Part shown: positions 43,411-51,530 of the stretch, piece by piece
Position numbering within the stretch: position 1 is the first letter of the stretch
Layout: every line of letters starts with the position of its first letter
NCBI GenBank assembly: GCA_963841205.1
Contig: CAWJCH010000015.1
Location: forward strand, 372,001 to 436,000
Direction of reading: 5' to 3'
Source: CAWAWP01 sp963841205
Lineage (GTDB): Bacteria > Chloroflexota > Ktedonobacteria > Ktedonobacterales > JADMIN01
DNA: 64,000 nucleotides
The notes under the pieces: generated by a model
The model's input: the letters and a program-made list of their open reading frames with translations, nothing else
Database searches by the model: none
What the model was told of the DNA's origin: nothing
Position numbers and translations under genes: made by a program

Positions 43411-46128
43411 TCACTCCCGAGTTGTCGCCTGCGCCGGGCGTTTCGCCGGCGTGCGCCCGTCCGCGGCAACGGGCGCCGTCGTCCCGTTGGAGCCTCCATT
43501 GCCCAGTCTGGCCTCCAGCGCATCCAGCCGATCGCGCAGCGTCCGATTCTCGCCGCGCAGCTCATCCAGATCGCCATGCAGGCGCCGCAACTCCTCGCGC
43601 TCGCTGCGTCCGCGCTCTAGCGCCGCCACCGCGACGCGTGCGGAGCGTATCACCCGCTCGTCGGGATGTCGCTCGATGACGCGTCGGAGTTCCGGCACCG
43701 CCCGCGCGTCGCCCCACGCCCGCAAGGCGCTGATGGTGTAACGCAACGCCCACTCCCACGGATCGTTCAGCGCCTCGATCAGCACCTGCACCGCCTGGGA
43801 ACGCACCGCGTCATCCGTAACCTGCCCGGTCCGTGCCAGCACCCAGAGGCCGTGGGCCGCTCCTGCCCGCGAGTCCATCGGCTTGCCGAGATCGCGCACC
43901 CATGCCGATAGCATCTCAACCGAACGCGGGTCGCCTAGCTCCCCTAATCCCACGAAGACGCCCTCGCGCAGGATATCGAGCCAAGAGCTACAATCGATCT
44001 GTTTCACCAGCGCCTCGAACGCCCCCGGCGTGCGCGTCTTGCCGAGCGCCTCCGCCGTCGCGGCCAACACGTGATAGCTCGGCTCGTCGCCTTCCAGCAC
44101 GGCCAGCAACGCTGCCCCCGCTTGCTCCGCCAGATCCGCCTGCTCCGGCGTGCGGAATGCGCCAAGTGCGCGCACCAGCGCCCGCCGCACCTTCGCGTCA
44201 TCCTCGCGACCGAGCGCCTCCAGCAGCGCCTCTAGCGCCTGGGCGCTCTTCAGTGTCGCCAGCGCCTCCGCGACCGCCCCGCGCACCGCCCAGAATGGTT
44301 CTTCCCGTAATGCCGCGACCAACGCCTCGGCACTCGTCACGTCACTCTTCTTGCCCAGCGCCTCCGCCGCCTCGATGCGCCCCAGCACATCAGGATCGTG
44401 CCGCAGTTGGTGTCGCAGCAGCTCCGCGGAACGCTCGAAGTCCAGCGTCTTCAGCACCCACCCGCCCTGGTCGAAGCGCACCGCGCGCGGCCTCGCCTCC
44501 AGCACGAACGAGAACGACTGCTGCGCCTCCTCCACCATCACGCGATGCGTCACCAGCCGCGCCTCGTCGCCGTCGGACAGCAGAAATCCGATATCGATCG
44601 GCGTCGTGAAGAGCGGCGTGCGCTCGTCCACCAGTTGCGTCTGCGCCACCGTCAGCCGCGCCGTCCGATGCTCGTCGTCCCAGGCGTACGTCACTTTGAA
44701 CTCGGGGTGCCCAGCCTTGTAGAGCCACTGCTCGAAGAACTGTGCCAGGCTCCTCCCCGTTGCTTCCTCCATCGCCCGCTCGAAATCCGCCGTGATCACC
44801 TCGCGCCCCGCGTTGCGCCGCGTGTAGAGCTGGATGCCCCGCCAGAACGGCTCGTCTCCGACCACCTGCCGCAGCATGTGCAGCACGCACGCCGCCTTGT
44901 TGTAGGGGTGCATGTCGAAGAGCTCGTCGCCGTTCTTCCTCGTCACGCCGTAAACGATCGGCCGCCTCCCCCGCGCGTCCGCTGCCAGATAACCGTGCGC
45001 CTCGTCGCGCATCGTCGCGCGAAACTCATCCTCGCCCCGGTCGAACTGCTCCCAGCAGTTGCAGAAATAGGTCGCGAAGCCCTCCTTCAGCCACGTCTGG
45101 CTCCAATCGCGGACGGCGATCAGGTCGCCGTGCCATTGATGCACCAACTCATGGGCCACCGTCGGTTCGGGCGAGTACGCAAGGCTCGCGCGCTCGTCGG
45201 CCAGCAGCCGATACGTGTGCGTCGTTGCGCTGGCGTTCTCCATCGCGCCCAGGTATTGCTGCACCACCGTCTGCGCATACTTCGGGTAGGGATACGACAC
45301 GCCGAACCGCTCGGAGAAGTATTCGATCATGCGCGGCGTCTTGCCCATCATGCGCCTGCCGTCGTCCTCGCGGCCCTGCGGCACGTAGAAGTTCACTGGC
45401 ACGTCGCGCCACGCATCCTCGATCTCGGCGAACTGGCCCGCGACCAGCGTCAGCAGATACGCCGGATAGGGTACGTCCATCCGCCAGGCAAACGTCTTCG
45501 TGCCGTCGGCGTTCTCGCGCACCTCTTCTAGCCGCCCATTTGAGATCACGCGGAAGTTCCCCGGCACGGTGCAGTTCAGCGCCGTCGTAGCGCGGTCATT
45601 CGGATAGTCATGGCATGGGAACCAATAGTGGTGATACTCCGTCTCGCCCATGCTCCACGCCTGCACCGGCAACCCCGGATCGCCCTTCGTCGGCGCGACG
45701 AACGTGAATCCCGTCCGCGGTTGAGCGCTGTACTCCACCCGCACGACGATCTCTTCGCCGTGTCGATACGTCCGGTCGAGCTGTGCCCGCAGTTTCTCGC
45801 CCTCCACCCAGAATTCCAACTCGCCAGTGGACCCTTCCAGGCGCACCTGCGTCACGCGCAGTTCGGCGGCGTCGAAGCTGATCTGCCCCAGCTCCTCGAA
45901 AAGCACCACGAAGGTCGTCGTCACCGACCCGCGTACCGTCCGCGTCTCGAAGTCCAGCGTGAGGTCGAGGTCCACATGCCGCACATCCACGGGCCGATCG
46001 GGCGCGTAGGCCATGCGGTCGCCGGGCAATGCATATTCGGGATAGCCAGCCGACTCGACGGCCGCCTCATGCGCCTCCATCACCGAATTCGCGTCAAATT
46101 GGCATCCGTCGGCGAAGATATTTGGCAT
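43411..46128 (-). CDS. M1-family zinc aminopeptidase with HEAT repeats and coiled-coil tail
   Basis: Protein of 905 aa. The M1 catalytic core covers residues about 45-460: GAMEN exopeptidase motif at 294-298, zinc motif HELVH at 326-330 with the third ligand Glu349 exactly 18 residues later (LKEGFATY). A C-terminal array of HEAT-like repeats (about 560-840, LLEALGREDDAKVRRALVRA, LVALREEPFWAVRGAVAEAL) replaces the usual ERAP1-like domain. A leucine-zipper-like coiled coil ends the protein (LHGDLDELRGENRTLRDRLD). It should remove N-terminal residues from peptides in the cytoplasm; there is no signal peptide. AAGGAG lies close before the ATG. The gene is divergent from fabH. Confidence 0.93.
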   Translation of the reverse strand: MPNIFADGCQFDANSVMEAHEAAVESAGYPEYALPGDRMAYAPDRPVDVRHVDLDLTLDFETRTVRGSVTTTFVVLFEELGQISFDAAELRVTQVRLEGSTGELEFWVEGEKLRAQLDRTYRHGEEIVVRVEYSAQPRTGFTFVAPTKGDPGLPVQAWSMGETEYHHYWFPCHDYPNDRATTALNCTVPGNFRVISNGRLEEVRENADGTKTFAWRMDVPYPAYLLTLVAGQFAEIEDAWRDVPVNFYVPQGREDDGRRMMGKTPRMIEYFSERFGVSYPYPKYAQTVVQQYLGAMENASATTHTYRLLADERASLAYSPEPTVAHELVHQWHGDLIAVRDWSQTWLKEGFATYFCNCWEQFDRGEDEFRATMRDEAHGYLAADARGRRPIVYGVTRKNGDELFDMHPYNKAACVLHMLRQVVGDEPFWRGIQLYTRRNAGREVITADFERAMEEATGRSLAQFFEQWLYKAGHPEFKVTYAWDDEHRTARLTVAQTQLVDERTPLFTTPIDIGFLLSDGDEARLVTHRVMVEEAQQSFSFVLEARPRAVRFDQGGWVLKTLDFERSAELLRHQLRHDPDVLGRIEAAEALGKKSDVTSAEALVAALREEPFWAVRGAVAEALATLKSAQALEALLEALGREDDAKVRRALVRALGAFRTPEQADLAEQAGAALLAVLEGDEPSYHVLAATAEALGKTRTPGAFEALVKQIDCSSWLDILREGVFVGLGELGDPRSVEMLSAWVRDLGKPMDSRAGAAHGLWVLARTGQVTDDAVRSQAVQVLIEALNDPWEWALRYTISALRAWGDARAVPELRRVIERHPDERVIRSARVAVAALERGRSEREELRRLHGDLDELRGENRTLRDRLDALEARLGNGGSNGTTAPVAADGRTPAKRPAQATTRE

Positions 46129-46425
46129 CTCCCAGCTCCTTCTTTCGTCGTGTCGGGCGCCACGGCGAGTAGCAATCGGGTGTTAGATGGGCGTCTTACC
46201 ACTGTAGTGCAGTCCCGCGCATCTCGTCAATTCACCTGCGCGTTCACCGCCCAACTCCGCCTTGGCCTCAGCGAGTCACTATCGCCCGATGCGCACTACT
46301 TCTTTCACTCTCTCCATCTCTCTTCTGCCCACTATGCACTCCACGTGCGCTGTGGTTAAATCTCCATAGGCCTTTCGCGTGCTTCGCGTTTCAGCTCAGG
46401 TACAGATGCATGCTTGCCGAGGCTA

Positions 46426-46434
46426 TGCTACAAT
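46426..46434 (+). promoter_or_regulatory. Extended -10 promoter of fabH
   Basis: TGCTACAAT is an extended -10 element 102 bases before the fabH ATG. No -35 hexamer is evident. The rest of the 408-base divergent spacer (46129-46536) holds no gene and must also carry the promoter of the M1 peptidase. Confidence 0.5.
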
Positions 46435-46536
46435 GGCGCGCAATGCGAGCGCGGGCAGCGTGTGCCGCCGTCGCTGGAATGGGACGAGGGACTTCGGCGC
46501 GGGCCACGAGCCAGCGAGAACTGACGAGGAGCAGGC

Positions 46537-47628
46537 ATGAGCCGCTACAGCACGATCACCGGGTGGGGCATGCAGGTGCCCGAGAAGATCATGACCAACG
46601 CGGATTTCGAGCGCATTATCGACACCTCCGACGAATGGATCACCTCGCGCACGGGTATCAAGCAGCGGCACATCGCTGGTCCCGGCGAGACGGCCTCTAC
46701 CCTCGCCATCGCCGCAGGCCGTAAGGCGCTGGAACGCGCGGGCATCGAAGGCAAAGACCTCGGACTCATCATCGTCGCCACCGTCTGCCCAGACTATCCC
46801 TTCCCGTCCACCGCCAACCTCGTCCAGCACGCGCTCGGCGCGCAGTGCGGCGCCTTCGACATGCAGGCGGCGTGCAGCGGCTTCCTCTACGGACTCTCCA
46901 CCGCGCACCAGTTCATCGCCAACGGCAATGTCAAGCACGCGCTGATCATCGGCGTCGAGATCCTGTCGCGCGTCGTCGACATGCAGGACCGCACCACCTG
47001 CGTCCTCTTCGGCGACGGCGCGGGGGCCGTGGTATTGAGCACCAGCGACGAGCCAGGCGGCGTGCTCGGCTACACCATCGGCAGCGACGGCGCCCGCCCC
47101 GACTTCCTCTGGATTCCCGCTGGCGGCTCCGCCGAGCCGATCACCCACGAATCGCTCGATCAGCATCGCCAGTACGTCCAGATGCAGGGCGCTGAGGTCT
47201 TCAAGTTCGCCACGCGCATTATGGGCACCGCGATGGAAGAGGCGCTGGCGAACGCCGGCATGACCGCCGCCGAGATGGACCTCTTCATCCCGCACCAGGC
47301 GAACCTGCGCATCATCGAGGCCGCCTCTAAGCGCCTCAACCTGCCGCCGGAGAAGGTCTTCGTCAACATCCACGACTACGGCAACACTTCCGCCGCCGCG
47401 ATCCCCATCGCACTCTGCGAGGCCATCGACCAGGGCCGCGTCTACCCCGGCGCGCACCTCGGCATGGTCGCCTTCGGCGCCGGACTGACCTGGGCCGCCG
47501 CCGTGGTGAAGTGGACCGCACCTCTGCCCACCCTTCGAAAGGTGGCCAGTTTGGTGCAGAATCATGCCGATGACACCTTGGCAGGACGCGCGAATGGCAA
47601 GCGTCATGCGACAACGGCTAAGGCATAA
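46537..47628 (+). CDS. fabH: Beta-ketoacyl-ACP synthase III, 3' end replaced by an integrative element
   Basis: Protein of 363 aa that condenses acetyl-CoA (or another acyl-CoA) with malonyl-ACP to start fatty-acid synthesis. The catalytic triad is complete: Cys113 (DMQAACSGFLYGL), His253 (IPHQANLRI) and Asn283 (YGNTSAAAIP). The conserved end of the fold is MVAFGAGLTWAAAVV (about 310-324). The remaining 39 residues begin KWTAP, encoded by AAGTGGACCGCACC, which recurs in the same codon phase at the 3' end of the serine recombinase gene. I infer that the tail PLPTLRKV onward is contributed by the inserted element, the native tail now being attached to the recombinase. GAGGAG precedes the ATG. 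Confidence 0.93.
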   Translation: MSRYSTITGWGMQVPEKIMTNADFERIIDTSDEWITSRTGIKQRHIAGPGETASTLAIAAGRKALERAGIEGKDLGLIIVATVCPDYPFPSTANLVQHALGAQCGAFDMQAACSGFLYGLSTAHQFIANGNVKHALIIGVEILSRVVDMQDRTTCVLFGDGAGAVVLSTSDEPGGVLGYTIGSDGARPDFLWIPAGGSAEPITHESLDQHRQYVQMQGAEVFKFATRIMGTAMEEALANAGMTAAEMDLFIPHQANLRIIEAASKRLNLPPEKVFVNIHDYGNTSAAAIPIALCEAIDQGRVYPGAHLGMVAFGAGLTWAAAVVKWTAPLPTLRKVASLVQNHADDTLAGRANGKRHATTAKA

Positions 47629-47649
47629 CTAGCGCCAAGTCCGTTTAAC

Positions 47650-47692
47650 GCCAACAGGGCCGTCCGAACCAAAATTCGGCGGCCCTGTTGGC
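47650..47692 (+). terminator. Strong hairpin after fabH
   Basis: GCCAACAGGGCCG (47650-47662) pairs perfectly with 47680-47692, and the inner CCGAA/TTCGG arms add five pairs with one bulged T. The loop is CCAAAA. It begins 21 bases after the fabH stop. There is no T-run after the stem, so intrinsic termination would be atypical; it may instead protect the mRNA end. It lies inside the proposed integrative element. Confidence 0.55.
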
Positions 47693-47748
47693 AACGGTTA
47701 TTGATGCCTCTGAGTACTCGTCTGCTTATCAGCTCGCGCGGCGTGAAG

Positions 47749-47982
47749 ACCCCTGGCTTGAGCCATGGGGAGGAAACGCCGCGCGCCGTCAGGCGCTCCC
47801 GACCACCGGACACCAACCGACCAGGTGTGCGATACGTACGCTCTACCGCAGGGCCTGCGGGAAGGTACGCGTGTGGAGGTGGCTTCGGGCCACGACAGGA
47901 CCGTGTACGACGCTCCTAGCTCGCTAGGTGAGCGGTGGTCAGCCCAAGAATCCCCCGGCTTCAGCCGTGGGGAGTGGTCAAC
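47749..47982 (+). mobile_element. Short IS605-like element without tnpB, copy 2
   Basis: The left hairpin (ACCCCTGGCTTGAGCCATGG, then GGAGGAAACGCCG) matches the left end of the tnpB-bearing element at the window's right edge. The centre shares CCGCAGGGCCTGCGG with copy 1. The right end CGCTCCTAGCTCGCTAGGTG, AGCGGTGGTCAGCCCAAGAA, then a CCCCCGGCTTCAGCCGTGGG hairpin and AGTGGTCAA is almost identical to copy 1 and has the design of a TnpB guide-RNA scaffold. No protein is encoded. The 47629-48118 spacer holds nothing else apart from the hairpin after fabH. Confidence 0.78.
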
Positions 47983-48118
47983 TTCATGTATGTCACTCAC
48001 CGGGGAAGGATGAGTTCAGAAACCATGAATCGTCACTTGTGTACACGTCCCACGGCAATGTGACCGCGTCACCGTGGTCGCTGACGCCTCTGCACCAGTT
48101 TCCAGCACGCCTCGCGGA

Positions 48119-49140
48119 TCATGCGGGCACGACGTAGGGGAAACCTTTCCTCCTGCGCTGCGCCGAGATGGATGGTTTCAGCCCAGAAGGTATCGCCGTG
48201 TTCACCACGAGGGACAACATCGCTTCGGGCGCGTTGTCTGCCAGCGTGCGTCCGTTGCGGGCGGCAAAGCTGTAGGTCGCCGGCGTACCGATCACATACG
48301 ATAGGACATCGGGAAATAGTTCCTGAGCGACGGTCTCGCCGTACCCGTGGGGGTCCTCTGCGGTCCCGCTCGCGGCAACAACGGCGGCTATCTCGTCGCC
48401 GAGAGATGTGCCAACTGATTTGACGTCCTCCGACGGGTGCCGGGCATTGGCGGGGTTGTCGAATTTGGTGTCATCGGGCCAGAAGATCGGCCACATCATC
48501 GGGTGTCCGGCGCGGTTGATTTGCTGCCAGCCGCCTGCGTCCGTGGCAAGCTTGGTGACGCACCAGACACCGACCTGGGCGCCGGGCCGCAACTGCGGAT
48601 GCTAGTGGGAGACCTCCAGGACAATAGATTCGACGGTCGTGTTGCCAAAGCTGTTCTCTGCCTTTTCCGCGTGCCATCCCGACAGATCGAGCGCGGTCCC
48701 GCCTCTGACGGCCGCGTTGACCATGCCGAGCAGCGACAGGTCGATGTAGAAGGAGTCGGTGATGCGCCCTGCCCACAGCCGCGTGCCAGGGACGTTGGCT
48801 ACCTCGCCGGTCCTCCCCTCCAGCACGAGTTGGCCCGTTGCAGCGTCTTCGCGGGCCTCATCCCCGGTGAGGGCGAGCAATTGCAGCGCCTGTCGCCTGT
48901 TTGCATCCGGTTCCCCAAAGGACACCCGGAAGGTCAGCGCTTCAAATGCGGCTCGTCGAAATGCACTTTGAACTCGTAGCGCGCCTCGTGATGGAAGCCC
49001 CGCTGGACATCGGGTCCGGTGATGGTAGAGTTGACATCCATGATGAACACGGTGCTGTTGACACCGGAAAAGACGTAGAGGTCGTCGATATAGAGTTGGC
49101 CATTCTGGCGTGCGAGCGGCGTATCCAAGTGGTGGGACAT
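48119..49140 (-). pseudogene. DUF4331-family protein, two frameshifts
   Basis: From the ATG at 49140 (GGAGG six bases upstream) the protein reads MSHHLDTPLARQNGQLYIDD, then LYVFSGVNSTVFIMDVNS, the classic DUF4331 start. A second frame (to 48602) gives FEALTFRVSFGEPDANRRQA, GEVANVPGTRLWAGRITDSF and DLSGWHAEKAENSFGNTTVE. A third frame (48119-48592) gives GVWCVTKLATDAGGWQQINR, AGHPMMWPIFWPDD and YSFAARNGRTLADNAPEAML. All blocks of the family are present in order, so two indels near 48940 and 48600 have broken an otherwise complete gene of about 340 aa. The family's function is unknown. Confidence 0.85.
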
Positions 49141-49731
49141 GGTGATCCTCCGTTATGTTCTTGGGTCGTGTCCTTCGCCTCAAGGAGAAGTCGGTCAGGC
49201 GAGGCGTATCTTCTTCGTTGTGGGGAGCGGGGCGCTAGCAGTGCCCAGATCAGCCTCCTGCAACATTCAGACCAGCCACTCGTGTCAGCCCAGTCGAGGC
49301 CTATCCCCAAATTGCCGAGAAACTGGAGGATGCCCTCGACTGCGACAGTAAATGGGGGGGTGTTCGGCGGCCATGAGGATGGCAGATCGAAGCCTCTCCT
49401 TGGTACTGCGCAATCTACTAGGCTCACTCACCACTTCGACCACTGCCGTTGGCGCTATGCCGCCACCGCTTTCCCCAAATCGTCCGTCACCTGATCATAC
49501 GAGAAGTATCCGAGCCGACCGATCGTTACAGGCAGCATGTCGCTCGGGAGGACGACGAAGAGCAGTGTATCCCGAACAATTATGACTCCTCCAACCGCGT
49601 GCACCGCAGGCCTGACATCGTCAGCGACCCAGACAGCGTCATCGTTCGACATGAAGGGGTATCGGTACTTCACGCCCCCACCTCTCTATATACGGTGGCC
49701 GTTGTATCGCTGTGGCTGCGTGCCCACCGAG
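49141..49731. other. Non-coding stretch with one doubtful small frame
   Basis: Nearly 600 bases of lower GC inside the integrative element. The only protein-like text is a minus-strand frame 49455-49652 (MSNDDAVWVADDVRPAVHAV, then GGVIIVRDTLLFVVLP), 65 aa, without a ribosome site and with no recognised relatives. I do not claim it as a gene. Confidence 0.45.
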
Positions 49732-51211
49732 TCAGGCCGTCAAAGTAGAGAGCGAATCCAGGGCAGCGACCTTGTCCTCGGCCTCCGCCTCCAGTAGCTC
49801 TAGGTGCTGAGTGAGCAAGTCGCCAGCGCTGTTTTCAGGTTTGTCACCGAGCGCCAGCACACCATGTGCAGCGAAGATACCGAGTAGCATCTGAATGAGG
49901 TGCTTGACCCGTTCTGGTTGCTCAATTGCCGAGTCCATTCCCCCTTCGACCCACGGCGGCACCGTACCGTCGCGTTCAAGCACATCCGCCTTGCGCGCCT
50001 CCAGACGCTTTGCCTCCTTCGTCGCGATCAGTTCACCTAACTGCCGGAGGGGGGCGGAGGCAACCGAGGCATCTTGTACCTCGAGCGCCTTCACCACGCC
50101 GAGCGACATGCGACGGAGGAGGCGCTGGCGACCTTCATAGCGATGTGCTCGTACCAAGTCACGCCCTTCTGCATTGAGAGGAGGAGCATCGGCCAACCGA
50201 GCGAAGTCGTGGCGCAGCGCTTCCCAGGTTGGATCGGTCTGCCAGCGCGAACGCACCTTGCCGCGCCCTGGCGTGGTGAGCCGCAGCCAATGCGCGGTGA
50301 GGTGCTGGAAGAAAGCGTCAGCGTGGGCGAACAGTTTGGGGAACGTTGCCAGATGCGGCAACGCTTCCGCCGAGAGTTCTGCCGCCACCTATAAGTCAAG
50401 GTCCTCTTCGTCCGTCCCGTCCGACTCGGGGGCGAGCCGGAAGCTCTTCATGCCCTCGCGCCGGATCTGGAACTCCAGGCGCCAGACGGTCTTCTCGGGA
50501 TCGAAGGTGGTCGGGTTACGCCCGGCGAGGAGCGCGAAATAGCCCTCGTCGTGGCGGGCGCGCCGTTCAGTGCTCTTTCAGTGCTCTTGTCGTAGAGGCG
50601 GGCCAGGATCGCGTCGCCCGATCCGAAACGAAAGCCGGTGCAATAGTTCCCCTCGAAGTAGGGATGCCATTGATGCGGCGCGGCTTGACGAATCGTTCGA
50701 TCTCGCCCGTATCGAAGGTGGGCGAGAACCCACCTTGCCAGTCGATGTGCAGGTCGAAGCGGGAGGGCGTCACCGTCTCGAAGGTGCAGACCGCCCGCAC
50801 GTCCTGTGCTTTCTGGTCGTGCAAGAGCTTGGCGCGAATCCAGGCGAGCGATGCCTCCACCGCGCCACGTGCGCCGTCCTCGTGGGTATGGAGGAAGAAG
50901 CTGCGGAGTTCGACGTACAGCCCCGGCCAGGTCGTCATATGCTCTCCAGCGACCTTGACCGTGAAATCCTCCAATTCAATGATGAAGCTGTACCCCCTGC
51001 CACCCGAGGGCAGCAGGCGCGCCCTGAGCCAGTCGGGGCAGTAGGCGACGCCCTCACGGGCCAAGACTTGGGCCGTCGCCTTGTCCTCATCGAGCTTGGC
51101 GCGTACCGCCTGGCTGATGCGCGCTTGGCTGGAGTAGGTGATGGTGTCAAAGCCTGCTAGTTGCGGCACCGCATCCGATGCCGCTGGCGTAGGCTGTTTT
51201 GCTCGTGTCAC
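49732..51211 (-). pseudogene. Replication-initiation-factor-like gene, three lesions
   Basis: Read continuously on the minus strand from the GTG at 51211 (GGAG eight bases upstream), it gives about 490 aa: AGFDTITYSSQARISQAVRA, SRFDLHIDWQGGFSPTFDTG, then after a one-base shift near 50672 HPYFEGNYCTGFRFGSGDAI, LARLYDKSTE, then VWRLEFQIRREGMKSFRLAP. The L-Y-D-K-S and W-R-L-E-F-Q-I-R-R motifs fit the Rep_trans type of plasmid replication initiator. An 11-bp tandem duplication (50566-50587) breaks the frame again, and a TAG follows EEDLDL at about 50395. AELSAEALPHLATFPKLFAH continues after it to 49732. It is clearly dead. Confidence 0.65.
50566..50587. repeat. 11-bp tandem duplication that breaks the rep-like gene
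   Basis: TTCAGTGCTCT occurs twice in a row. Removing one copy restores the reading D-K-S-T-E-R-R-A-R-H-D-E-G-Y-F on the minus strand, so the duplication itself is the frameshift mutation. Confidence 0.85.
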
Positions 51212-51466
51212 GTTACAGGCTCCATTCGTCTTCGCCCCAATGAGGCGCCTTGCGATAATGGGAGAGCCGCCGACCCCGATGCTGTCAGGGTTCGACGGCT
51301 CGCTTGCGTCACTTAACAGGGCCGTGATTACTTCTGTGGACTCGAGTGGACATAGGAAAGTGGTTTTGTAAACCGCAGGTTCATAATCAGGGCGATTTCC
51401 CGAACACGGTCATGGTCTATCTGTCTGAAGGACGAAACAAAGAAATACCTGTCGTCCTTTCCTGGC

Positions 51467-51496
51467 CTGACAAGCGATCTGCCAAAGGCGTATAGT
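51467..51496 (+). promoter_or_regulatory. Promoter of the serine recombinase gene
   Basis: CTGACA (51467-51472) and TATAGT (51491-51496) with 18-base spacing resemble a housekeeping promoter, 34 bases before the ATG. The remaining 51212-51466 is the divergent spacer to the rep-like gene, with no gene seen. Confidence 0.5.
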
Positions 51497-51530
51497 GAGT
51501 TCACACTGCTTAGACGCCGGAGGTACCACG

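Noticed and set aside
44398..45531. Plus-strand frame of 377 codons
   Set aside because: Antisense to the M1 aminopeptidase, whose motifs are complete.
49455..49652. Small 65-codon gene on the minus strand
   Set aside because: Reads like protein but has no ribosome site, no known relatives and lies in a decayed segment; kept only as a note.
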